Translations under genes and position numbers: made by a program | The notes under the pieces: model-generated | The model's input: the letters and a program-made list of their open reading frames with translations, nothing else | Databases searched by the model: none | What the model was told of the DNA's origin: nothing | Assembly (NCBI GenBank): GCA_947462105.1 | Contig: CANHNJ010000018.1 | Coordinates: forward strand, 1-50,903 | Direction: 5' to 3' | Origin: Alphaproteobacteria bacterium | GTDB lineage: Bacteria; Pseudomonadota; Alphaproteobacteria; Micropepsales; Micropepsaceae | DNA: 50,903 nt | Shown: piece after piece, positions 6,802-13,863 of the stretch | Layout of the letters: each line of letters starts with the position of its first letter | Numbering within the stretch: the first letter of the stretch is position 1

Positions 6802-7798
6802 GGCTTATGGCAGCCAGCTTGGCGACCAAATCCGCCGCCCTTAGGTGAGTATACCGGAACAACATCCGGGGGTCTTTGTGGCCGCTAATCAGGGCGACTT
6901 CCGGGACGGACAGCCCCATTTCAAAGAAACGGCTAACTGCCTCATGGCGCAAGTCGTGGAAGCGCAGGTTTGCGATACCCGCCCGCCGCACGAGGCGCTG
7001 CCAGACTAGCTTTATCGCCTCGCAGGACACCGGAAAGACCAAGTCGGTGGCCTTATGCTCGCCCGATATGCCTTCCAGAATCTTCTGAGCGCCCGGTGTC
7101 AGCGGAATGGTTCTGGGGTGGCCGTTCTTGGTAATTGGGATGTGAAGGGTGCCTTCAGCCCGGTTTATGTCGCACCACTTGGCCCTGAGGATTTCTCCCC
7201 GGCGCATCCCCGTTTCGATGGCAAACCGAACTACTGCCTCGATATATGGATTACGGCAGGTCTCGAAGCTTTGCTGGACTAATGCCCATTCGCCTTCTTG
7301 CAGCCGTCTATCGCGCGGCCTATCCGCCTTAGGCTTGGTTATGCCCTTAACTGGATTGGCTGCTATCGGTATGCCCCATTCTTTGCGGGCAACTTCCAGC
7401 GCATGTTGAATAAGCCCCAGTTCGCGGATGATTGTCCCAGGCTTTGCTCTTTTAAGTCGCTCGTCACGGTAGGCAGCAAAGTGCGCCGGTCCTAACTCAG
7501 ACAACCGCAGACTGGCCGTGGAGTGCCTCAGGAAAGCATTAAGGACAGCCGTTTCATTGAGGCTGCTTTTATGGCTTGGGACCACCGTGTCCCGGTACCG
7601 CCTTATAAGGTCAGCAAGTGTCGTTGCTTCGAGTAGGCTGCGGTTAGTCGAGAACCCACCGCGTTCACCATCGACTTCAACCTGTGCAGCCCACTTTTCG
7701 GCGTCTGCCTTTAGCCTGAAGGTGCGGGAAGTGGGCGGTCCGCCCTTGCGACGAACTCTGGCTTGCCAGCGATCCCCGCGCTTAGAAATAGTCGCCAT
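6779..7798 (-). CDS. int: Tyrosine-recombinase integrase
   Basis: The protein has 339 residues from the ATG at 7798 (MATISKRGDRWQARVRRKGG). It has the AP2-like arm-binding start and core-binding helices typical of site-specific phage integrases. The catalytic set is complete: Arg in ETGMRRGEILR, His-x-x-Arg in FHDLRHEA, His in ISGHKDP and the Tyr nucleophile in LFRYTH. It lies beside tRNA-Val with the tRNA 3' end facing it, the standard place for an element inserted into a tRNA gene. The gene is read away from the tRNA, towards the element interior. A matching second attachment site was not found in the window. Confidence 0.88.
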   Translation of the reverse strand: MATISKRGDRWQARVRRKGGPPTSRTFRLKADAEKWAAQVEVDGERGGFSTNRSLLEATTLADLIRRYRDTVVPSHKSSLNETAVLNAFLRHSTASLRLSELGPAHFAAYRDERLKRAKPGTIIRELGLIQHALEVARKEWGIPIAANPVKGITKPKADRPRDRRLQEGEWALVQQSFETCRNPYIEAVVRFAIETGMRRGEILRAKWCDINRAEGTLHIPITKNGHPRTIPLTPGAQKILEGISGEHKATDLVFPVSCEAIKLVWQRLVRRAGIANLRFHDLRHEAVSRFFEMGLSVPEVALISGHKDPRMLFRYTHLRAADLVAKLAAISLSRDPAS

Positions 7799-7894
7799 CT
7801 GATGCCTGTGTCCCCGATTTGGATACAAGCGTCGATTTGCAAAACTATCGCTGCGTCAGGCTCCTGATAACTAGCTGATTTGGCTGGAGTTAAG

Positions 7895-7969
7895 TGGTGG
7901 GCGGCACAGGGATCGAACCTGTGACCCCTTCCATGTCAAGGAAGTGCTCTCCCGCTGAGCTAGCCGCCC
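7895..7969 (-). tRNA. tRNA-Val (anticodon GAC)
   Basis: Read on the minus strand, the acceptor arms GGGCGGC and GCCGCCC pair. The D arm (TAGCTCAGCGGGAGAGC), the anticodon stem CTTCC/GGAAG around TTGACAT, the T arm with GGTTCGATCC and an encoded CCA are all present, giving 75 bases. The loop places GAC as anticodon, which reads valine codons GUC and GUU. The gene looks intact, so any element inserted here restored its 3' end. Confidence 0.95.
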
Positions 7970-8128
7970 CACCGGCAGGAAGGGCGCCTCTATAGCGGCG
8001 GGGGCCCGCACCTGCAAGCGGGGGGCAGGGAACCGGCCAAAGGCCGGTCCGGGTTCGATTTTCCGGACGTTCTGGGAAGCGGCTGGAGCGCCGTCTTGGC
8101 CTTAATTGGCGGCCGCTCTGGCTCGCGC

Positions 8129-8494
8129 CTACGCGGCGACGGCGAGCATCCGGTCCACTTCCGCCACGATCTCGCGCAGGTGGAAGGGCTTGGAAAGAAC
8201 CTTGGCCTGCTTGGGCGCGCCCGAGGCCGGGTGCAGCGCCACGGCGGCGAAGCCGGTGATGAACATGATCTTGAGTTCGGCGTTCAGCTCGGCGGCGCGC
8301 TTGGCCAGCTCGATCCCGTCCATGCCGGGCATCACGATATCGGTGAGCAACAGGTCGAAGGTGAAGCCCTGGATGCATTCGAACGCTTCGGAGCCATCGC
8401 CGAAGTCCGTCACGGCATGGCCAGCCTTGACCAGCGCCGCGCTCAGGAACTTGCGCAGCGATTCATCGTCTTCCGCCAGAAGAATGTGTGCCAT
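8129..8494 (-). CDS. cpdR: CpdR-like single-domain response regulator
   Basis: The protein has 121 residues and is a receiver domain only. Acidic pocket residues lie in ILLAEDDE, the phosphoacceptor is Asp52 in LLLTDIVMPGMDG, and the conserved Lys is at 102 in SKPF. The MAHILLAEDD start and the length match CpdR. In Caulobacter CpdR, in its unphosphorylated form, primes ClpXP for degrading CtrA, PdeA and other substrates, under control of the CckA-ChpT relay. The protein ends in AVAA, the kind of tail ClpX can recognise. The start at 8494 is chosen over an upstream one because the family begins there. A formylglutamate amidohydrolase gene diverges upstream, an arrangement I recall from other alphaproteobacteria. 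An inverted repeat TACCC-N6-GGGTA (8524-8539) lies in the shared promoter space. Confidence 0.8.
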   Translation of the reverse strand: MAHILLAEDDESLRKFLSAALVKAGHAVTDFGDGSEAFECIQGFTFDLLLTDIVMPGMDGIELAKRAAELNAELKIMFITGFAAVALHPASGAPKQAKVLSKPFHLREIVAEVDRMLAVAA

Positions 8495-8596
8495 TGGCCT
8501 GCCCCAACCGTCAGCTTCATCTATACCCCGGAAAGGGTAAATATCCACTACCCATGCCCGACCGGGGCCGGATTAGCTTGCCGGGACAGCCGGTTG

Positions 8597-9517
8597 ATGC
8601 TTCCCTCCGGCATGGCCGAAACGCCCTCCCCCGCCCAGGACACCGATCTGGCCGCCCTGTTCGTGCGGCCTTTCCGCCTCTTGCGGCCGGAAGGGCAGAC
8701 CGTGCCTTTCATCTTTGCCTCGCCCCATTCGGGCCGCCGCTATCCCCAGAGCCTGGCCGCTGCCAGCCACCTTGACCCCGTGATGCTGCGCCGGTCCGAG
8801 GATGCCTTCGTGGACGAACTGTTCGGCGAAGTGACAAACCTGGGCGCGCCGCTGCTGGCGGCCGAGTTCCCCCGCGCCTTCCTGGACGTCAATCGCGGCA
8901 TCGGCGAGATCGACGCCACCATGTTCGCAGCGCCCCTGGAGTTGCCGGTGGACCTGCCCAGCGCGCGGGTCGCGGCGGGACTGGGGGTCATTCCCCGCAT
9001 CGTGCGCGACGGCGCCGACATCTATCGCGGCAAGCTGGCGCCGGAAGAGGCCAAGGCGCGGCTGGAGAAACTCTACCGCCCCTATCACCAGGCGCTGGCG
9101 GCACTGGTGGCGGAAACAAAGGACCGCTTCGGCGTCGCCGTGGTGGTGGATTGCCATTCCATGCCGTCGACACTGGGCGCGCCGCAGATCGTGCTGGGGG
9201 ATCGCTATGGCGCCTCTGCCGCGCCGGCGCTGTCGCGGCTGGCGGAAAACGCGTTCCTGCGCGAAGGCCTGAGCGTGGCGCGCAACACGCCGTATGCGGG
9301 CGGGCATACCACCATGCTGCATGGCCGCGTGCCGGAGGGCATCCACGCACTGCAGATCGAGATCAATCGCGGGCTTTATCTGGAAGAAGAGAAGATCGCC
9401 AAGAAACCGAACTTCGAGGCGCTGAAGCTGAAGCTTACCGCCGCCCTGACGCGGATCGTGAAAATTGACATCGCGATGCTGCGCGCCGCGCCGAACCTTT
9501 CCGCCGCAGCGGAATAA
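8597..9517 (+). CDS. N-formylglutamate amidohydrolase family protein
   Basis: The protein has 306 residues if read from the ATG at 8597; a second ATG at 8612 is equally possible. It contains FIFASPHSGRRYP (Zn-ligand region of the HutG/FGase family), then RSEDAFVDELF, LDVNRGIGEID, VVDCHSMPS and GGHTTMLHG, and ends with the helix after ALQIEINRGLYL. The family hydrolyses N-formylglutamate to formate and glutamate at the end of one histidine-degradation route. No hut genes are near, and the paralogue beside cpdR may have another substrate. The reading frame continues upstream across cpdR, but that part is antisense to cpdR and not real. Confidence 0.8.
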   Translation: MLPSGMAETPSPAQDTDLAALFVRPFRLLRPEGQTVPFIFASPHSGRRYPQSLAAASHLDPVMLRRSEDAFVDELFGEVTNLGAPLLAAEFPRAFLDVNRGIGEIDATMFAAPLELPVDLPSARVAAGLGVIPRIVRDGADIYRGKLAPEEAKARLEKLYRPYHQALAALVAETKDRFGVAVVVDCHSMPSTLGAPQIVLGDRYGASAAPALSRLAENAFLREGLSVARNTPYAGGHTTMLHGRVPEGIHALQIEINRGLYLEEEKIAKKPNFEALKLKLTAALTRIVKIDIAMLRAAPNLSAAAE

Positions 9518-9529
9518 TCTTTCACCCCC

Positions 9530-9660
9530 CCATCCGTCGCAACTCGGGTTTGCGAAGACGCAAACACCTCGTTGCGACACCTTCCCCCTTCCGTGGTGCT
9601 TCGCACCGAAGGGGGAAGGAAGCCGGCAGATGCTGCGGGTCGCGCCGCGTCGGTTCGCTG
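9530..9660 (+). repeat. Three-hairpin dispersed palindromic repeat, copy 1
   Basis: Outer stem GTCGCAAC/GTTGCGAC (9536-9543 with 9571-9578) encloses an inner stem GTTTGCG/CGCAAAC (9548-9554 with 9559-9565). A second hairpin spans 9580-9619: CCTTCCCCCTTC pairs with GAAGGGGGAAGG around a GGTGC/GCACC tip. A weak third hairpin may follow to about 9660. Two more copies lie at 29165 and 44139 in the same orientation. It starts just behind the stop codon of the amidohydrolase gene. Confidence 0.8.
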
Positions 9661-9696
9661 TCGCTCCCGACTACTGCGGCGCTCGAGGTTTCTGGA

Positions 9697-9805
9697 TTTT
9701 GCCCGAGGGATTTTGGCCGCTCGGCCAGGAGGGCCGAGCGATGTGGACTTAATGTCCATGAGCGAAGGCCCGACACAGCCGACGGCCAAAATCCCTCGGG
9801 CAAAA
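9697..9805. repeat. 109-bp element with perfect 23-bp terminal inverted repeats (MITE-like)
   Basis: Bases 9697-9719 are the exact reverse complement of 9783-9805; the arms begin TTTTGCCCGAGG. The 63 bases between hold two more hairpins, CTCGGCC/GGCCGAG (9720-9726 with 9732-9738) and TGGAC/GTCCA (9744-9748 with 9754-9758). The size and perfect ends fit a miniature inverted-repeat element or a cruciform-forming repeat. No target duplication is evident and no second copy was seen in the window. Confidence 0.55.
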
Positions 9806-9830
9806 AAATGGCCGCTCCGAAGAGCGGCCA
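9802..9830 (-). terminator. Intrinsic terminator without an obvious gene
   Basis: On the minus strand a 9-bp stem TGGCCGCTC/GAGCGGCCA (9809-9817 with 9822-9830) closes a UUCG loop and is followed at once by seven T residues. The nearest minus-strand gene upstream is far away and the adjacent plcP gene is read the other way, which points to a short independent transcript. Confidence 0.75.
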
Positions 9831-9893
9831 AGTTCAGGGAGGAAACGCCCAGGAAGGGCGGCGGCCTCGCAATCGAAGATCGCGATACCGCGC
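9802..9893 (-). ncRNA. Candidate small RNA with a CCUCCC motif
   Basis: A textbook terminator on the minus strand (9802-9830) has no gene to serve. Upstream on that strand is TTGCAC (9923-9928), a 17-base spacer and CATATT (9900-9905), predicting a start near 9893. The roughly 90-base RNA would fold as CGCGAU-CUUCG-AUUGCG, then CGCCC-UUCCU-GGGCG, then an unpaired UUUCCUCCCUGAACUU and the terminator. Exposed anti-Shine-Dalgarno CCUCCC motifs are typical of several alphaproteobacterial sRNA families. No known family was recognised, and the promoter is only moderate. Confidence 0.4.
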
Positions 9894-10163
9894 TGCGGCA
9901 ATATGCTAGAAAGAGGTTTTGTGTGCAAGCGCGAAAACACACTTTGCCAAACTTTCCACCTACGAAAACCTAGTAAAAATATGAAAAACTGCCTGCTTAC
10001 CGTTTGCATGCATAGCTGAATTCCAGTTTGTGCATTGCACAAAAGTTCATCTTTTTGGGCAAATTTCGCACCATTCGGCACGTTTCACAGCCATGTCGCA
10101 CGCAGGCAACAAAATGGTCGTGCGAAGCAGCTATATCGCCGCGCAAGCAAGCGGGAGACTCCG

Positions 10164-11066
10164 ATGGCCGAAATAGCGTGGTTCGCCAGCGCTTTGGGGG
10201 GCTTGCCGCCTGCCCGTCCCGCCACACGGGCGGTTCAGACGGTTGATACCGCCCACTTCCGCCGCCATCGCACAATTTTCATCTCGGACACTCATCTGGG
10301 AACGCGCGGCTGCAAGGCCGAGGCCCTGGCGGATTTCCTGGCCCACAATGAAAGCGAGACGCTGTTCCTGGTCGGCGACATTGTCGATGGCTGGCAGCTC
10401 AAGCGCCGTTGGTACTGGACCGAGGCGCAAAACCAGGTCATCGGCGAGATCCTGCGCAAGGTCGACCAGGGCACCCGCGTGGTCTTCGTGCCGGGCAATC
10501 ATGACGAATTCGCCCGCGACTATGCCGGCCGCCTGTTCGGCGGCATCGAGATCGTCAACGAGACGATCCACGAGACTGCGGACGGCAAGCGCCTCTGGGT
10601 GCTGCATGGTGACCGCTTTGACGGCGTTATTCACTATGCCAAGTGGCTGGCCCATGCCGGCGACTGGGCCTATGGCACAGCGCTGCGGCTGAATGACCTG
10701 CTGTTCCAGGCGCGCAAGCGGCTGGGCCTGCCCTACTGGTCGCTGTCGGCCTGGCTGAAGCACAGCGTCAAGAACGCGGTCGAGTTCATCTCGCATTTCC
10801 AAACCACCGTGGCCACCGAAGCCGCCAAGCGCGGCGTGGATGGGGTGGTCTGCGGCCATATCCACCATGCCGAGATCCGCATGATTGGTGACGTGCTCTA
10901 CCTCAATGACGGAGACTGGGTTGAAAGCTGCAGCGCCCTTGTTGAAGATGCCCGCGGACATATGGAGATTCTGCGCTGGGCCGATCACGCGACCGGACGG
11001 ACTGTGGCGGCTCCGGCTGCCGGAACTGCCGCGCCCAGTCCACAAGGTGCGCTTATTCCCGCTTAG
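10164..11066 (+). CDS. plcP: PlcP-type metallophosphoesterase (phospholipase C for lipid remodelling)
   Basis: The protein has 300 residues from the ATG at 10164, which follows a GCGGGAGA ribosome site. The metallophosphoesterase motifs are in order: SDTHLG (41-46), GDIVDGW (71-77), GNHDE (111-115), LHGDRFD (147-153) and GHIHHAE (221-227). Such proteins are often annotated as LpxH-like UDP-diacylglucosamine diphosphatase. The length and the helical insert GLPYWSLSAWLKHSVKNAVE fit PlcP, which in Sinorhizobium strips phosphate head groups from phospholipids to give diacylglycerol. The glycosyltransferase gene 34 bases downstream is the usual partner and would glycosylate that diacylglycerol. 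Such pairs are normally under PhoB control, but no clear Pho box was found upstream. Confidence 0.7.
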   Translation: MAEIAWFASALGGLPPARPATRAVQTVDTAHFRRHRTIFISDTHLGTRGCKAEALADFLAHNESETLFLVGDIVDGWQLKRRWYWTEAQNQVIGEILRKVDQGTRVVFVPGNHDEFARDYAGRLFGGIEIVNETIHETADGKRLWVLHGDRFDGVIHYAKWLAHAGDWAYGTALRLNDLLFQARKRLGLPYWSLSAWLKHSVKNAVEFISHFQTTVATEAAKRGVDGVVCGHIHHAEIRMIGDVLYLNDGDWVESCSALVEDARGHMEILRWADHATGRTVAAPAAGTAAPSPQGALIPA

Positions 11067-11100
11067 AGCGCGCTGGCTGCAACCGGGGGCCATCCCCGGC

Positions 11101-12147
11101 GTGGCGGCGCAGTTGAAGATCCTCATCGTCACCGACGCCTGGGCGCCCCAGGTCAATGGCGTCGTCCGCACGCTGGAAATCCTGTCCAAGGATCTGGCGG
11201 CGCTGGGCCACATGGTGCAGATGATCACGCCCGAAGGCCGGCGCACGGTGCCGCTGCCCACCTATCCGGAAATCCGCATCGCGCTGTTTGAAAAGCAGAC
11301 AATGGCGCGCGAGATCCAGGAATTTGCGCCCGACGCGGTGCATATCGCCACCGAAGGCCCGCTGGGGCTGGCGGCGCGCAGCATCTGCCAGCAGCACGGC
11401 ATCGCCTTCACCACCGCCTTTCACACCCGCTTCGCCGAATATGTCCATGCCCGCTTCCATGTGGTGCCCGAAAGCGTGGTGTGGCGCTGGCTGCACTGGT
11501 TCCACCAGCCCGCCACCGCTGTGATGGTGGCGACCGATACGCTGAAGCAGGAACTGGCCGGACAGGGCTTCCGCAATCTGCGCCTGTGGTCGCGCGGCGT
11601 GGATACCGAGAAATTCCGCCCACTGCCCGATGCCCGTCCGCCAGGCGAAAGCCCGGTCTGGCTCTTTGTCGGCCGGGTTGCGGTGGAGAAGAATATCGAG
11701 GCCTTTCTGGCCTGCGACCTGCCGGGGACCAAGATCGTGGTGGGCGAAGGCCCCGCCCGCGAGACCTTGGCGGAAGCCTATCCGGCGGTGCGGTTCCTGG
11801 GGGCGCTGACCGGCGAAGCCCTGACCCGTGCCTATGCCGGCAGCGATGTTTTCGTCTTCCCAAGCCGCACCGACACCTTCGGGTTGGTGATGCTTGAAGC
11901 GCTGGCCTGTGGCCTGACGGTGGCGGCCTACCCCGTGGAAGGGCCCCGCGACGTGGTGGGGCCGCAGGTACCGGGTGGAACGGATGTGGCGGTGCTGGAC
12001 GAAGATCTCCAGAAGGCCTGCCTGGGGGCGCTGGCGCTGCGCCATGCTCCCCGCAGCCTCACCCCGCGGGCTTTCGCCGAAAAGCGCTCCTGGCGGGCCT
12101 GTACACTCCAGTTTCTCGGCAATATCGCGGTAGAGCCGGACGCTTAG
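11101..12147 (+). CDS. agt: GT4-family glycosyltransferase, Agt-like diacylglycerol glycosyltransferase
   Basis: The protein has about 348 residues. The true N-terminus is the beta strand KILIVTDAWAPQVNGVVRTL, so I place the start at GTG 11101; TTG 11113 is also possible, and the frame reaches farther upstream only by overlapping plcP. The fold is GT-B, with the nucleotide-sugar site in FVGRVAVEKNIEAF and the family signature SRTDTFGLVMLEALACG, shared by MgtA/SqdX-like and Agt enzymes. In marine and soil proteobacteria, Agt next to PlcP makes glucosyl- or glucuronosyl-diacylglycerol that replaces phospholipid when phosphate is short. The sugar donor cannot be read from the sequence. Confidence 0.7.
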   Translation: MAAQLKILIVTDAWAPQVNGVVRTLEILSKDLAALGHMVQMITPEGRRTVPLPTYPEIRIALFEKQTMAREIQEFAPDAVHIATEGPLGLAARSICQQHGIAFTTAFHTRFAEYVHARFHVVPESVVWRWLHWFHQPATAVMVATDTLKQELAGQGFRNLRLWSRGVDTEKFRPLPDARPPGESPVWLFVGRVAVEKNIEAFLACDLPGTKIVVGEGPARETLAEAYPAVRFLGALTGEALTRAYAGSDVFVFPSRTDTFGLVMLEALACGLTVAAYPVEGPRDVVGPQVPGGTDVAVLDEDLQKACLGALALRHAPRSLTPRAFAEKRSWRACTLQFLGNIAVEPDA

Positions 12148-12167
12148 CGGCTATGGCCGGAAAGCTT

Positions 12168-12199
12168 GCCTTGGCGGAAATTAAGCTTTCCGCCAAGGC
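12168..12199 (+). terminator. Strong hairpin after agt
   Basis: A perfect 13-bp stem (12168-12180 with 12187-12199; arms GCCTTGGCGGAAA and its complement) closes a TTAAGC loop 20 bases after the agt stop. No long T-run follows on the plus strand, so it may act as a bidirectional or mRNA-end hairpin. Its presence argues that the following gene starts at 12259, not upstream. Confidence 0.6.
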
Positions 12200-12258
12200 C
12201 TTATCTGTTCCGCCGGGACAGGGTAGAAGAAGCCGTCCCTAGAGTTCCCGCCCGCCTG

Positions 12259-13863
12259 ATGGCCCCTTCCCAACATCCCGCCAGCCGTTCGCCCTTGTCG
12301 GCGCGGGAGTATGCCTTCCTTGGCTGCACCATCCTGTTCTGGGCGGCCTTCGTGGTGCTGCTGGGCAAGGACACCAGCTGGGACTTCCGCAATTATCACT
12401 GGTACGGCCCCTACGCGCTGTTCAACGACCGCCTGTCCGTGGATGTGGCGGTGGCGCACCTGGCGAGCTGGTACAATCCCTATCTCGATGTGCCCTTCTA
12501 TCTGCTGGCGACCCATGTGCCGGCATGGGCGGCACTGGCCTGCCTTGGCGCGGTACATGGCGCCAACATGGTGCCACTCTATCTGATTGCCCGGCACAGC
12601 CTGCGCGTACCCGAAGCATCGCTATGGGCCGGCGCCATCGCCATCCTGGGCCAGACCGGGGCGCAGACGCTCACCGAGATGGGCACAACCTATTACGACA
12701 ATGTGATGAGCCTGTTCGCGCTGACGGGCCTGGCCATCATCATCGTCAAGCGCGAGACACTACGCGAGGGCCCTCTGGGCAAGACGGCTTTGCTGGCGCT
12801 GCTGGCGGGCTTCATCACCGGCTGCGCCGGCGGCCTGAAGCTGCCGGCGATGCCCTATTGCGTCGGCTTCGCGGCGGCACTGCTGGCGCTGGGCGGAAGC
12901 TGGAAACACATCGCGGTGCGGCTGCTGGCGGGTGGCATCGGCGGGGCAGCGGGCGTGGCGCTGTTCGCGGCGCCCTGGATGCTGAGTGTGTATCACCAGA
13001 CCGGCAATCCGCTGTTCCCCTACTTCAACGGTTACTGGAAGTCGCCGCTGGCGCTGGAAGCGCATTACCGCGACCTGCGCTTCGTGCCCAACAGCGTCTG
13101 GCGCCAGCTCTTCTTCCCCTTCCTCTTCACCGCAGACTGGCACATCGCCGGCGACCTGGGCTTCCAGGACATGCGGGTGGCGGTGGCCTATGTCGTGGTG
13201 CTGGCCGCCGCCGCCATCTGGGCGCTGCGCCGGCGCAATGCCGACTCCCTGACCTTTGACGACGCGGCGCTGCCGTTGCTGGCCTTCGCCACGGCCAGCT
13301 ACTTCGCCTGGCTGCGCATGTTCGCCATTTATCGCTACATCGTGGCGCTGGAGATGCTGGCACCGCTGGTGATCACCACTGCTGTCGGCCTGCTGCCGGG
13401 CACACGGCGCACCCGCGTGCTGGCGCTAGGCGTCATCGCTTTCGCCGTGCTCGTGACCAGCCGCAGCGATTTCCTGGAGCGTGCCCCGGTGGACGATCCC
13501 TATATCCAGGTGGCGCTGCCGCCGATCCCGCGCCCCGACCGCACCATGGTGGTGATGACCGGGGATGCCCCGATGGGTTTCATCGCTACCCAGTTGCCCA
13601 GGCAGATCCCGGTGCTGCGCATCGATGGCTGGATGCTGCAGCCGCGCGACGATAGCGGCCTGACGCGACAGATGCGGGCCCGCGTGGCGGCGCATCTGGC
13701 GAGCGGCGGCGATCTTTACCTGATCGCCGACGCCACCGACATGGTGCGGGGACGCGAAGCGGTGGCCGATTACGGCCTTGGCATACGACTGGCGCAATGC
13801 CAGCAATTCGACACCAATCTTGGTGGCGCCTATCAATGGTGCCCGCTTGCGAGGATGAAATGA
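12259..13863 (+). CDS. Polytopic membrane glycosyltransferase-like protein (GT-C/GT87-like)
   Basis: The protein has 534 residues from ATG 12259; an upstream extension would run through the terminator hairpin. It has roughly ten hydrophobic segments with short loops. The first extracytoplasmic loop, KDTSWDFRNYHWYGPYALFN, has the acidic-aromatic pattern of GT-C enzymes that use polyprenyl-phosphate sugars. A soluble C-terminal part begins about residue 420, with SRSDFLERAPVDDPYI and DGWMLQPRDDSGL. Its stop overlaps the next start in ATGA, and a GtrA gene completes the set. The likely role is transfer of a sugar in the periplasm from a lipid carrier made by the next two genes. The acceptor is unknown. 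Confidence 0.6.
   Translation: MAPSQHPASRSPLSAREYAFLGCTILFWAAFVVLLGKDTSWDFRNYHWYGPYALFNDRLSVDVAVAHLASWYNPYLDVPFYLLATHVPAWAALACLGAVHGANMVPLYLIARHSLRVPEASLWAGAIAILGQTGAQTLTEMGTTYYDNVMSLFALTGLAIIIVKRETLREGPLGKTALLALLAGFITGCAGGLKLPAMPYCVGFAAALLALGGSWKHIAVRLLAGGIGGAAGVALFAAPWMLSVYHQTGNPLFPYFNGYWKSPLALEAHYRDLRFVPNSVWRQLFFPFLFTADWHIAGDLGFQDMRVAVAYVVVLAAAAIWALRRRNADSLTFDDAALPLLAFATASYFAWLRMFAIYRYIVALEMLAPLVITTAVGLLPGTRRTRVLALGVIAFAVLVTSRSDFLERAPVDDPYIQVALPPIPRPDRTMVVMTGDAPMGFIATQLPRQIPVLRIDGWMLQPRDDSGLTRQMRARVAAHLASGGDLYLIADATDMVRGREAVADYGLGIRLAQCQQFDTNLGGAYQWCPLARMK

Noticed and set aside
9900-10163. PhoB box upstream of plcP
   Set aside because: No pair of CTGTCAT-like heptamers at the right spacing was found; one TTTCACAGCCATGTCGC stretch is too weak.
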